Below are positions 16,002 through 24,772 of a stretch of 64,000 bases of DNA, piece after piece. The DNA lies in contig CP133595.1 in the NCBI GenBank assembly GCA_031200235.1, positions 806,001-870,000 of the forward strand, given 5' to 3'. The stretch comes from Cuniculiplasma divulgatum (GTDB lineage Archaea; Thermoplasmatota; Thermoplasmata; Thermoplasmatales; Thermoplasmataceae). Every line of letters starts with the position of its first letter. Position 1 is the first letter of the stretch. The translations under genes were made by a program, and so were the position numbers. The notes beneath the pieces are model-generated. The model saw nothing but the letters and a program-made list of their open reading frames with translations, searched no databases and was not told where the DNA came from.

Positions 16002-18171
16002 TAGTGTTACCTACCAAATCTTTGATCTCTGATTTGAAGCCTTCAGCGCTGTATAGTGAAGTGTCCATGGGATCGTAAAATGTGTTTCCTCCGTTTCCCT
16101 TCTTTGAGAAGAATTTTTTATTCAAAACTGTTTCGTAAAGGATCTCATCTCTGCCATAATACATCTCCTTGAGAAGTGGAATTATCTTATACATGAATGT
16201 TTGGCGAAGGGCCTCGTATGGATCTGCAGTAGAATCCTTAATATCTTTGAAGAAAGCGTGGCCGATCAAAAAATCTTCGCCCTTGGTTTCTAATATCTTT
16301 TGGTTAAGCATCTTGAATAGACCTATGACTGTATCTTGAAAATTCTGGTCGCTCGTAAATTGGTTGTTATTTAACCACCTTTTAATAATTTCATCACTCG
16401 GAGGAACCAAGAAAAATAAAAATCTTCTCCTTAATGCTACATCCAGTAAAGCAATGCTTCTATCTGAATCATTCATAGTTCCAATAATGTATACATTCTC
16501 TGGAACGGAAAACTCCTCATCAAAGTTAGGGAGATTTATTGCCATACCTTTTGATTCTTCATTGGATCTTTTATCATCCTCAATCAGGGTAATTAACTCT
16601 CCAAATATTCTTGAGATGTCTCCCCTGTTTATTTCGTCTATAATCATAACATATGATTTGTTAAGGTCTTTTCTTGCTTCGTCACATAGTGTCTTGAATA
16701 TGCCTGGCACAACTTTGTACTCAATACCTTTGCCTTCTCCTGTTGTAGCTTTAATACCACCAATAAAGTCTTCATAGCCGTATGACTGGTGGAATGTAAC
16801 AGTTCTAATTTCCTTCCCCATATCTAATACGGAAAGAGATTGGACTTTCTCCTGATCTCCTCTTAACAATTTTTCAATGTCTCCAATGCCCCTAATTTTA
16901 TTGTGTGCTAATCCTCGGGCCAAGAGTTTTGCATAAAATGTCTTTCCCGTGCCGACTGGGCCGTGGAGTATTATATTCTTAGGTATGTCTCCACAAGTAT
17001 CTTTATCTGGAGGTGATTGTGTATTGACTACGGACGTTGTTTGGGCAGTCGATTCGAAATAAGGCAAATTCTCATTGGTTTTTGAATTATACACCCTGTT
17101 AATTATAGAGACCAGTTCTTTAGGTGCAGCAGTGATATAAGCCCCCTGGTGTAAATCTAAGTCTTTATCATAAAAAAGACCTGAAGCAGCTTCCAGCAAA
17201 TTCAGTAAGCTTTTTTCTTCGTTTTTACGAATCTCCGACCATTCAAGGGGTGAAGATAGTTGCCTGAACCCTTCCAGTTCCACCATGAAGCCCTCACTGG
17301 TCTTTGATGTCCCGGGGGGTATAGCAAAAGACTTTGCACTTTCTTTGGCCACCGATACACCCATTATAGAGTTTCCATTATCCATTACAAGGTGGATGAT
17401 ATAGTCCCCTGAGGAGATTAATTCCATGTTACGATATATTTCCCTACCAGAACTATCTGTCTTTGGGCTAAATAGCAATTTACCAATATCTGAGTTTGGA
17501 CCTGTTGGTAATCTGTGGTTGCTTTCATTGGTTTTTTCTACGTACCATTTATGGTACTCCGGTTCCGGTTCTGGATCTTTTCCCATATTTTTTTCGTACT
17601 CATAAAACATCCAGTCAAGCGTCCAGAGATCAAGTTTCGTAAAATCTTTTAATTTAAGGATAACCTCATTCGCTACACTGTAATTCTTTATATATCCATA
17701 GGTAGAATCTGAAAATGTTACCAATTTCAAGTCCTTGAGAGCTGAGTATGAAATACCATTAAGGACTCCACAACTTTCGGGGAATTCGATCAACAAAATC
17801 GCTGTCATTAATGCAGGTCCCAAGCCTTTTGATAACTGATAGGCTTTCGAAAGACGCTCTCCAATCGGCCCTACTTTCGGATCTACTAGTATCTTTAAAG
17901 CTTCTCTGTTTTTATCAAAATTTTCCTTAACTTGATTAGAGTGCCTAAATATACCTTTCCAGTGACAATTATATTCAAACTGAGCAAATTCCTCAAGTTT
18001 TTCGTACTGAAGGGAATCTATTCTGTCTATACTGAATATTGGGGCATAATCACCTATCACAGATGCTTTATTTTTGTTCATCTCTAGCCTTCTGGTTTCA
18101 TCAATATTTCCGTAAATGTCACTAAGAATCTTGGCTGCTTCTTTGACCTGGTCCTCAGATGGTTTTATCAT
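15988..18171 (-). CDS. mcrB: McrB-like AAA+ GTPase with internal reader-like domain
   Basis: 727 residues. The AAA+ part starts near 395: Walker A GPVGTGKTF (404-412), the TVTFHQSYGYEDFIGG block typical of McrB (~458-472), Walker B VMIIDE (508-513) followed by INRGDISRIFGEL, and the IIGTMNDSDRSIALLD sensor with an RRRF arginine stretch near 580. Residues ~205-310 resemble an EVE/PUA-like reader (HKWYVEK, SSGDYIIHLVM, IMGVSVAKES), expected to choose the modified DNA base. The N-terminal 200 residues are helical and unassigned. It is first of a two-gene operon with mcrC; the pair restricts foreign modified DNA. Confidence 0.92.
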   Translation of the reverse strand: MIKPSEDQVKEAAKILSDIYGNIDETRRLEMNKNKASVIGDYAPIFSIDRIDSLQYEKLEEFAQFEYNCHWKGIFRHSNQVKENFDKNREALKILVDPKVGPIGERLSKAYQLSKGLGPALMTAILLIEFPESCGVLNGISYSALKDLKLVTFSDSTYGYIKNYSVANEVILKLKDFTKLDLWTLDWMFYEYEKNMGKDPEPEPEYHKWYVEKTNESNHRLPTGPNSDIGKLLFSPKTDSSGREIYRNMELISSGDYIIHLVMDNGNSIMGVSVAKESAKSFAIPPGTSKTSEGFMVELEGFRQLSSPLEWSEIRKNEEKSLLNLLEAASGLFYDKDLDLHQGAYITAAPKELVSIINRVYNSKTNENLPYFESTAQTTSVVNTQSPPDKDTCGDIPKNIILHGPVGTGKTFYAKLLARGLAHNKIRGIGDIEKLLRGDQEKVQSLSVLDMGKEIRTVTFHQSYGYEDFIGGIKATTGEGKGIEYKVVPGIFKTLCDEARKDLNKSYVMIIDEINRGDISRIFGELITLIEDDKRSNEESKGMAINLPNFDEEFSVPENVYIIGTMNDSDRSIALLDVALRRRFLFFLVPPSDEIIKRWLNNNQFTSDQNFQDTVIGLFKMLNQKILETKGEDFLIGHAFFKDIKDSTADPYEALRQTFMYKIIPLLKEMYYGRDEILYETVLNKKFFSKKGNGGNTFYDPMDTSLYSAEGFKSEIKDLVGNTIDRS

Positions 18172-18507
18172 TTTAATCGGATGTATAAACGTATAGATTC
18201 ATAAAAAGATAGATACCAAATTTACCTGTATCATTCTTTCTTGTAGCTACAACATCATTAACCTCGAGGAAATTGATCTTTGCTGTTTTTCCATTAAAAT
18301 TTCTGATATACCCTATTGATTTCACTTTTATGGTAACTCTTAGAGTGAGATCGATAAAGACCTGAGAACGCTGGACAAAGGCTTAAACCAAGATTGTTAG
18401 GTAGATTGAATAATTTATTTCGAAAATGTACTCTGCAGTTAAAATTGATAAATTTTTAAAGAGGCGATCGCAATCACTTTTGTATAATAACCTGAACTCC
18501 CCCTAAT
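18172..18507. other. Intergenic region between mcrB and the IS1634-like transposase
   Basis: 336 AT-rich bases holding the mcrB promoter (minus-strand TATA-like sequence around 18189-18206) and presumably the left end of the IS. Terminal repeats of the IS could not be fixed by eye. Confidence 0.4.
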
Positions 18508-19935
18508 TTAACCCATAGGTATCATGTCCTTGAACAGATCAACAATCTTCTCAACCTTTTTTGGAACCGCTGCAAAGTATTCTGCACCGCTCTTTTCAAC
18601 AATCCTCTCCATCTTTGACAGTTCAAAGATTATCTCGTTTACAGACATCTTTCCCAGTAAGTTGTGATCCTTCAGCACCTTCAGTATTTTGAATCTTATT
18701 CTCAGTGCAAGAAAGACAATGAAGAAGAATCCTTTCACTTTCTCATTATCCCCGAGGTATGTCTTGTCCGATTCAAGATCACCTTTCATTGTGTCGAAGA
18801 CCTGTTCCACCTCCTCCCTTGACTTGTACTGTTCATATATTTCTGATGGATTTCGATCAAGATCGGATATTATTGCAAAAACACCCAGACGGTTCTTCTT
18901 ATCCTCAAAGTATTCCATGTCTTTCCTGGAGGATGCAACATCCTTCAGTATTGATGATTCCTCCTCCGCCCTCATCATTGGATCCTGGAACATGTACACA
19001 TATCCCAGTCTTGAGGATCTTCTTGAGGATTGTATTGGCCTTCCGTTGTATATGAACGCTGAATCAAATTTCACCTTATCGGGAACGAGGGTGGAATTCC
19101 TTCTCAATGGGACAATGTAGTGCATCTTCATCCTTCTCAGATCCTTAACCATGGATTCTGAGAATAAGCCCCGATCCATGATGAACCCTATTTCATGGTC
19201 ATGAAAACGGTCGATGAAATATCCAAGCGACTTGACATCCTTTACTGAACCGTAGAACACATCCACTGCCACCGGTATCCAAGACTTCACGGAGAATGCC
19301 ATTATTACTGTGACCTGATTCTCATATTCATGACCAGGATTGTATCCCTTCTCCGCAAGCTTGAGGTTCTTTGAGTATGATATGATGGATGTCATATCAT
19401 AAAAAAGCAAACCGCCGGGTTCCATGAGTTTCCTGAACATTTCGTACAGATCCGGGAAATGATTCCCAACATATCCAAGAATTCTTGACAGTTCGTCAGG
19501 ATCCAGATTGGGCTTCAGCGATCTGGATATATACAGCTTCTGGAATCTTGATGCAACAAGCCTCAGGGGCATGGGATCAATGGCCTTGATCATTGCCATT
19601 GCAATGATCTGATCCCGGTAAGGATGCTTCTCCATGATCGTATACATGTCCTGTGCAAGATTCCACACAAGCTGTGAGTTTCCGTATTCATACACCATGG
19701 AGGATGAGAATATCCTCTTTGGCCTCTTCTCCCTGTAAGTTCCATTCTCATCAATGGAACCGAGGAGTATGGTCTTCTTCACAGGCTTCTTTTTCTTTTT
19801 GTCCCATATGCCCTTTGCAACATACAGGTAATAGTTTCCTCCTATTACCTTAAGTTCAAGTTTCTTTCCCTGTTCGCTTTTCATCTTAAGGTATGTATCC
19901 TTAACTGCATCCGGGGCACTATGGATCATGGACAT
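18508..19935 (-). CDS. IS1634/IS4-like DDE transposase
   Basis: 475 residues, full length for this group. An N-terminal DNA-binding part with YYLYVAKGIWDKKKKK is followed by a DDE core: Asp180 (FYDMTS), Asp254 (GFIMDRG) and the YKSREEVEQVFDTMK helix with the catalytic Glu (~374-377). A long insertion separates the second Asp and the Glu, as in IS4-type enzymes. The frame is intact. The element ends were not resolved; an 8-base direct repeat (atgtgtta) lies just upstream of the start at about 19937-19956. Confidence 0.9.
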   Translation of the reverse strand: MSMIHSAPDAVKDTYLKMKSEQGKKLELKVIGGNYYLYVAKGIWDKKKKKPVKKTILLGSIDENGTYREKRPKRIFSSSMVYEYGNSQLVWNLAQDMYTIMEKHPYRDQIIAMAMIKAIDPMPLRLVASRFQKLYISRSLKPNLDPDELSRILGYVGNHFPDLYEMFRKLMEPGGLLFYDMTSIISYSKNLKLAEKGYNPGHEYENQVTVIMAFSVKSWIPVAVDVFYGSVKDVKSLGYFIDRFHDHEIGFIMDRGLFSESMVKDLRRMKMHYIVPLRRNSTLVPDKVKFDSAFIYNGRPIQSSRRSSRLGYVYMFQDPMMRAEEESSILKDVASSRKDMEYFEDKKNRLGVFAIISDLDRNPSEIYEQYKSREEVEQVFDTMKGDLESDKTYLGDNEKVKGFFFIVFLALRIRFKILKVLKDHNLLGKMSVNEIIFELSKMERIVEKSGAEYFAAVPKKVEKIVDLFKDMIPMG

Positions 19936-20203
19936 ATGTGTTAATCACATGTGTTATTACTATTTACATGTTTCCACTGAAAATGGCCGTAATAAAGGGT
20001 TGGAAGAATAAGGATGGATTGAAATAAAAAATGACAACATCCTATCCGATCCCATAAATCACGGGTTCAGCTGATTAAAAAATATGGGTTAATGTGAAAG
20101 AGTTCAGGTAATAAGAGATAATACCTGTATAGGCGTTTGGGAAAATCTATGCCGAACAAATGTAGGGTAATTAAATTTAAGTGTTCCTATTTATTTCCAA
20201 GTT

Positions 20204-21070
20204 GTGTTTATCGAACTTCTAAATAATGAAATATTTAAAGCAAAAAACTTGGCTACAAACAAGAACTCACTGTGTGCAGTTACCTTTGATAGTTCCATAA
20301 GGGAAGTAAATGACGCATTGTACGAGGCTTCTCCGGGGAATGGTGATTACGACAACATCATCGTAAATGACGGTGATAGGTTAATGGGTTTTATTCCAAG
20401 GGAGCAATTGGAAGCTAACAGGGATAATATATCTCGGCGTAAGCATATGACTAAAAAATTCGAGAACTATACTTTATCGGCAGAAGAAAGTGTGAGAAGC
20501 ATAGTAGAAAGAATTTATGTCGATTTTGAAAAAACTGGATCGTCTAATGCCTACTTGGTAAAAAATGATGATGAAGAGCTGGGGATAATGACTTACGCCG
20601 ATTTTAACAGAAGGAGTGTTTATATCTATAATTATGTAATTATTCTATTCCTAGAACAATGGTTAAAAGAAAATATTAGCAAAACGTTTGTGACAAAATA
20701 TAGAAAAATTAGCATTAATTGGATGAAGTCTCTTGATCAAAAGAGAACCACGGTGTTAACAAAGCGGTCGAAAGAAAAGGATGAAAGTACACTGGCTGTG
20801 GCAAGTATAGATGACCTCATTACAGTTTTTAAGAAGGAATCTGCCTTACAGTATATCAGAAACAAACACAGAGAAACTCTCCCGGATAAAACTCTGGCGG
20901 ATATTGTTTCTATGAGGCCAAAGGTTATGCATCCAACGAAACTCTTGATTCCAAAGTGCGATATTAAAAGTGGGTTACTACGTCTAGTAAGGATATCAAG
21001 ACTCGTTGATGATTTCATTCGATATGAAGATTCTAATAAGAAAAATCAAGGTTGGCCAAATGTGTTATAA
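20204..21070 (+). CDS. CBS-pair protein with C-terminal HEPN-like domain
   Basis: 288 residues from a GTG start supported by a TATA-like element (ttaaatttaa, 20171-20180) ~26 bases upstream. Residues ~20-70 and ~88-137 look like two CBS repeats (CAVTFDSSIREV and IIVNDGDRLMGFIPREQL; LSAEESVRSIVERI and AYLVKNDDEELGIMTYADF). CBS pairs bind adenosine ligands. The C-terminal 150 residues are helical and contain SMRPKVMHPTK with R-x4-H (Arg238-His243), the HEPN ribonuclease signature. A ligand-controlled RNase is the simplest reading, given the neighbouring defence genes. Strongly AT-rich. Stand-alone; no partner in operon. Confidence 0.6.
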   Translation: MFIELLNNEIFKAKNLATNKNSLCAVTFDSSIREVNDALYEASPGNGDYDNIIVNDGDRLMGFIPREQLEANRDNISRRKHMTKKFENYTLSAEESVRSIVERIYVDFEKTGSSNAYLVKNDDEELGIMTYADFNRRSVYIYNYVIILFLEQWLKENISKTFVTKYRKISINWMKSLDQKRTTVLTKRSKEKDESTLAVASIDDLITVFKKESALQYIRNKHRETLPDKTLADIVSMRPKVMHPTKLLIPKCDIKSGLLRLVRISRLVDDFIRYEDSNKKNQGWPNVL

Positions 21071-21253
21071 TGTGTCCAAACCACTGAGTAGTCGACAACT
21101 GCTTGATATTATTAAGATCATGCTTCAAGGTCTTTCATTTCATAAAACTGGGGTACAATAAAAAATTGCTCGAGTCGAATGGTCTCAGATTACAACAAGG
21201 AGAAATATTTACTAACAACTCAAATCTACTTTAGCATAGCTGCAAGAAAAGCG

Positions 21254-22132
21254 TTAAGTGAGTTTCACTTCGTATATGGAACTTAAATGGGCATTGATTC
21301 GCGGAATATAGGATTTCAATTCCTCGAACAGGGGAAAGAACAAATTCCTAGCCAAATTTTTTTGCTGGCAAAGCTCATTTAAGCCTATTTTTTCAAAGAG
21401 ATATTCGGCAGATTGAGAAAAATATATTTCTCTCTTCATGGAAGTTTGAAAATCAGCCCATACATTTAACCAACATTTCAAGTAGGCAGAGTGGGTAGAA
21501 TCGTTGTAAGCTATTGAAGCCGTTATATTTATATGCCCACTGTATGTTACATTTATAGACATATTTTTTCCAGCTCTCTTTACTTGTCCATTCTCTCTTC
21601 CGGGATAATTTTCGCCATGAGGATAAAGTTCTGCAATCTCTACTAATAAACCAATTAAATCGAGAGCAATATTCTCATCATCGTCAGAGTGGTAAAAATC
21701 CATATTTCCCGGAATAGAAAAACTATTGATTTTTCCGAAACCTAGTTTGATGTTTTGATCGAAGCACAAAAAAGCCTCTCTTGCTCCACCGTAAGAGCCG
21801 AATGAAGGCCATACTCTGTCAAAGTTGTCTTGATTTGTTATAAATGATGGAGTTATGTCTTGCTGTTTATTATTTAGAACACGCAGCTGTTCATTTTTTA
21901 TTAGCGGCATCAATAATTTCTGATCCAGTTCACTTACGTAATTTGGAACGTAAGTCAGAGATAATTTGTATCTTACATAAAAATTGCTATTAAGTTTATC
22001 AGGTGTAACATAAGCCCCTTTTCTTCCATTATGTTTTCTAGGATTTGAGAAGTCTATATCGAAGAGGATGTCATCTTTAGAGCTGTTTAAATAAAGAATG
22101 AACTTAAAGGAATACTTATACAGTTGTATCAT
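21254..22132 (-). CDS. Hypothetical protein of accessory island
   Basis: 292 residues, not recognised. It appears globular and mixed alpha/beta, without membrane segments or obvious catalytic motifs. Notable pieces are an FGSYGGAREAFLCFD stretch, a DDDENIALDLIGLLVEI helix, and a beta-rich region around NMSINVTYSGHINIT. The start is supported by a TATA element (minus-strand agtttaaaaag, 22157-22165) about 27 bases upstream. Codon use is AT-rich like the CBS-HEPN gene that runs convergent to it, so both may have come in together. Confidence 0.55.
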   Translation of the reverse strand: MIQLYKYSFKFILYLNSSKDDILFDIDFSNPRKHNGRKGAYVTPDKLNSNFYVRYKLSLTYVPNYVSELDQKLLMPLIKNEQLRVLNNKQQDITPSFITNQDNFDRVWPSFGSYGGAREAFLCFDQNIKLGFGKINSFSIPGNMDFYHSDDDENIALDLIGLLVEIAELYPHGENYPGRENGQVKRAGKNMSINVTYSGHINITASIAYNDSTHSAYLKCWLNVWADFQTSMKREIYFSQSAEYLFEKIGLNELCQQKNLARNLFFPLFEELKSYIPRINAHLSSIYEVKLT

Positions 22133-22242
22133 TTACTTCTACTCTAGAAACGCATTCTTTTTAAACTAATTTAAATATTTGCCGTGATTTCTTAAAAATA
22201 CAACAAAATCAACTTTTTAATCTATACCTAGTATACCCATAA

Positions 22243-22401
22243 ATGCCACAATTGCTAGATGTATCACATGTGTCAAAGAGAGGATCTTCTTTGAGGATAA
22301 CGTTGCCTAAGACAATCCGTGAAAAGCTTGGGCTCAAAGAGGAAGACATCGTGGGATTTTATGAAGATAATGGCAGTATATTCGTCAGAAAGATAGAATA
22401 G
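22243..22401 (+). CDS. AbrB/SpoVT-type DNA-binding protein (52 aa)
   Basis: A 52-codon gene. The sequence has the swapped-hairpin AbrB layout: VSHVSKRGSSLRITLPKTIR, then EKLGLKEEDIVGFYED, and IFVRKIE as last strand. Such proteins are dimeric regulators or antitoxins. A TATA-like sequence (tttaatctataccta, ~22216-22230) lies ~22 bases upstream, giving a leaderless message. No toxin gene follows directly, so an autonomous regulator is more likely than an antitoxin. Confidence 0.85.
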   Translation: MPQLLDVSHVSKRGSSLRITLPKTIREKLGLKEEDIVGFYEDNGSIFVRKIE

Positions 22402-22455
22402 AATCTTGCAGTTTCTAGTAGAGCTAGGACATGAGACCTCTGATCTATTTGTTCA

Positions 22456-22722
22456 CTATATGGTTTCAACATCCCTGATTAATTCAGCCTCAATCAGCAA
22501 ATACTGACCTCTATCGGTCCGTATCATTAGAACTGTGCCAGAATAAGAGAGAAATACGGCCTTAAAAGGCTCTCTCAGTTCCATGGGGAGATCAGGGCCC
22601 TGGCCAGGGCATGGATATCCGACAGCAGTGAACGGATCTCCGAAGTCCCTGCTGAAAGGATATATTGCAATATTCTGCCCTTCCCTGAGCTTCTTGATTT
22701 TCAGGATAACCTCCCTTTCCAC
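22456..22722 (-). CDS. Small hypothetical protein, paralogue 1
   Basis: 88 residues from GTG 22722. An upstream GTG at 22737 is open, but 22722 lies 26 bases from a TATA-like element (plus-strand gaattattaag, 22741-22751) and makes the N-terminus align without gaps to the gene at 23000. Shared pattern: about 14 residues, then EGQNIAIYPFSRDFGDPFTA, a Cys, LREPFKAVFLSYSG, and IRTDRGQYLLIEAELI. The beta-rich pattern suggests a small barrel. Function unknown. Confidence 0.65.
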   Translation of the reverse strand: MEREVILKIKKLREGQNIAIYPFSRDFGDPFTAVGYPCPGQGPDLPMELREPFKAVFLSYSGTVLMIRTDRGQYLLIEAELIRDVETI

Positions 22723-22999
22723 GTGGGAAGTTGTCACCGGGAATTATTAAGCATTTTCCACAGTGCAAATTGCACGCAGGTTACCTTTATACTGGGAATG
22801 CCATCGCGGAATTTTTCTGTTCACGTGAAACGTTGGCTTCCCGCAGGTGTTTCCGCCATTAAATGATGTACAATATCGCATTTCAGAAACAAGCGGAATG
22901 CCATAATGACAGAATAACTGAATATATTGCCGCGGACTGATGGATGAAATTATAACCGTCCGATAATCTTTAAGTGTTGGAGTTCATAGCCGTGACAGA

Positions 23000-23275
23000 A
23001 TGGATGACAGGCTGGAGAGAATCGTAAGGGGTCTCATCCCGGGCCAGAAAATTGCAGTTTACCCGCTGAGCACCAGATATGGTGATATTCTTACAGCATA
23101 TGGCGAAAGGTGCAATACCTTTGAACCCTCTCAGGTATCCCTGGATGAACCGTTCCAGGCTGAATTCCTGAATTTTGATGGCGCAACGATCACAGTAAGA
23201 ACGGACAAATACTCCTGCCTCAGGATAAACATCAGCGACCTAGAGAACATTGTCCCATTCAACTCAGCTGAATAA
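23000..23275 (+). CDS. Small hypothetical protein, paralogue 2
   Basis: 91 residues. It aligns from its first residue with the divergent gene at 22456-22722: PGQKIAVYPLSTRYGDILTA, then a conserved Cys, LDEPFQAEFLNFDGATITVRTD and INISDLENI. A TATA-like sequence (atctttaagt, ~22966-22975) lies ~29 bases upstream. Two homologous genes pointing away from each other over a 277-base gap suggest an inverted duplication. Function unknown. Confidence 0.65.
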   Translation: MDDRLERIVRGLIPGQKIAVYPLSTRYGDILTAYGERCNTFEPSQVSLDEPFQAEFLNFDGATITVRTDKYSCLRINISDLENIVPFNSAE

Positions 23276-23320
23276 ACTGTAAAAATGACTCTGGATTTCA
23301 AAAAATATAACTGATGGCTG

Positions 23321-23782
23321 CTAAAGATCCTTCAACATTGTAATGGCAGCTTCCTTGTAACCTGATGTCTGATAAAGATTCCTGGCCACCGTGTTGTAAG
23401 GAAATACGTTAAGTGAGATCTGCTTCACACCTTCCTTTTTTACGAATGATTCAAGCTCATTCATTGACTGCCTTCCATATCCCTTCCCCCGGTGCTCCTT
23501 AAAAATTATGATGTCCCAAAGATAGGCTTCCCTAACGCTTTTGCTTCTAATCTCGAACCAGATGTTGCCTACAACACCATCATTGTTCAGGATATGCATT
23601 ATATGATGCCCTGTTGTCTTCAACCCATCGGGGAGATACTTTCTGAGCTGTTTCTCCGCCTCTTCATAGGTCATGTCCCTGCCAAAGAAACCCGCCTTCT
23701 GCATGTCATGCATTCCAGATTCTATGGAATATCTCCAGTATTCAGGGAATTCTTCCTCCTTTAAATATTCAAAATGCACCAT
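23321..23782 (-). CDS. GNAT-family N-acetyltransferase
   Basis: 153 residues from ATG 23782. A longer start at 23800 is open, but a TATA element (minus-strand attataaaa, 23802-23810) sits ~24 bases upstream of 23782. The acetyl-CoA motif is clear: LWDIIIFKEHRGKGYGRQSMNELE (motif A with R-G-K-G-Y-G), preceded by a GNIWFEI strand and followed by ISLNVFPYNTVARNLYQTSGY (motif B). The substrate cannot be predicted. Stand-alone gene. Confidence 0.88.
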   Translation of the reverse strand: MVHFEYLKEEEFPEYWRYSIESGMHDMQKAGFFGRDMTYEEAEKQLRKYLPDGLKTTGHHIMHILNNDGVVGNIWFEIRSKSVREAYLWDIIIFKEHRGKGYGRQSMNELESFVKKEGVKQISLNVFPYNTVARNLYQTSGYKEAAITMLKDL

Positions 23783-23863
23783 ATAATATTGGAAAATCAC
23801 TTTTTATAATAACATTTGCTTCAGAAAAGTTAGTCTTTGCCAGATGGTGTATTCCCGTTAAGT

Positions 23864-24115
23864 TCAGTTATATACCCAGAACAGTATGCCTGTCAGCAGG
23901 CAAACCACACCAAGGATGCTGAATCCTCCGGTTGTGACGAGGAATATTCCCATGGCCATATCTCCTGCAAGTTCCAGTTTTATGGATCGTTTTGCCTTTC
24001 TCTCGCCCGTAACCGGGAACACAGGTTTCAATATGCCCTTGATTGCATAGTAGACGGAAGTCGGAAACAGGGAAACGTAAGCGAGAGCATTTACGGCCAC
24101 GGCCCTGTTGAAGGG
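23864..24115 (-). pseudogene. Possible C-terminal remnant of a membrane glycosyltransferase
   Basis: About 84 codons between stops, reading PFNRAVNALAYVSLFPTSVYY and ending in two hydrophobic segments (~50-76). The pattern resembles the membrane tail of family 2 glycosyltransferases (AIKGILKPVFPVTGERKAKRS). The catalytic part is absent and the fragment abuts an integrase remnant on the opposite strand, so it looks like debris. It could instead be a small membrane protein using the GTG at 24100. Confidence 0.3.
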
Positions 24116-24365
24116 CTACCTGAGAGCAAAACCCATGGATATCCGCATGGTCCAAATCCATCTGGGGCACAGATCACTCCGGACGACACAGAGGTACACC
24201 CATGTGTCTCAGCATGAAGTTGCGGAGGTGGTCAGATCCCGCATTGGGGAGATATTTCAGGGAAGTGAAAAAATGATCGAATCCGTGCAAATGGACGAAT
24301 CCGGACCTGGATCACATGGGGCTGCCCGGATTTGGACCGGAGTCTCAGGCTCCCAAAGCCCGTAG
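24108..24365 (+). pseudogene. Tyrosine-recombinase C-terminal remnant next to tRNA-Pro
   Basis: The frame carries the end of an integrase catalytic domain: DIRMVQIHLGHRSLRTTQRYTHVS, with the late His (LGHRS) and the Tyr nucleophile (QRYTHVS). Arg and the H-x-x-R box are absent, so it is inactive. It runs towards, and reads into, the 3' end of the tRNA-Pro gene, the position expected when an integrase-bearing element inserted in a tRNA gene. Confidence 0.7.
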
Positions 24366-24389
24366 GATACCAAGCTACCCCACAGCCCC
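24317..24389 (-). tRNA. tRNA-Pro (anticodon TGG)
   Basis: The minus strand folds as a full cloverleaf of 73 nt: acceptor GGGGCTG/CAGCCCC with discriminator A, D-stem GGGT/ATCC, anticodon stem CGGGC/GCCTG around TTTGGGA (anticodon TGG), a 4-nt variable loop and a 5-bp T-stem around TCCAAAT. CCA is not encoded. A TATA-like sequence (plus-strand ggataaaaattt, about 24414-24426) lies ~30 bases upstream. The 3' end faces the integrase remnant. Confidence 0.9.
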
Positions 24390-24772
24390 CTGGTGGAATC
24401 AGTACATCACTGTACGGATAAAAATTTAACGCAATTGCCGTGTTAGATGCGGCCTGATTTTTTGCCTGATGAATACCTTCTGACACCCGCATTATGATCA
24501 TCGCCATCCGCAGGGCAATGCACCATTGTGCGAATGACCAGATGGAAATTAAGAAATAGTCTTCCATGATCATAGTCTGCCACTGTGATGAATTCAGCCT
24601 TGTCTGATATGTGATGAACGACGGGCAGACTGAGTGGTACCTTTTTATGCGCCTGAAGATGGATTTAAATAAATCATCAAAATATCCTGAGGTCCGTGGA
24701 ATGGCGTTTCCACTAATTCAAACCGCCGGCTGAAGCTGGCTGATGACGCCTGCTTGAAACTGGTGGTTAAAC
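24390..24772. other. Intergenic region with tRNA and membrane-complex promoters
   Basis: 383 bases. The left end holds the tRNA-Pro promoter. A TATA-like element (gatttaaataaat, ~24661-24673) about 100 bases before 24773 may start the membrane-complex operon with a leader. Frames on the minus strand here have no family resemblance. Confidence 0.45.

Noticed and set aside
18470-19990. Terminal inverted repeats of the IS1634-like element
   Set aside because: Only short, gapped similarity (tgta...taataac) between the two sides; ends and target duplication could not be fixed.
23837-24217. 126-codon plus-strand frame over the glycosyltransferase remnant
   Set aside because: Low-complexity His/Cys/Ser-rich translation typical of a shadow frame; the opposite strand gives a better protein-like sequence.
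24232-24573. 113-codon minus-strand frame crossing the tRNA gene
   Set aside because: It runs through the mature tRNA-Pro sequence.
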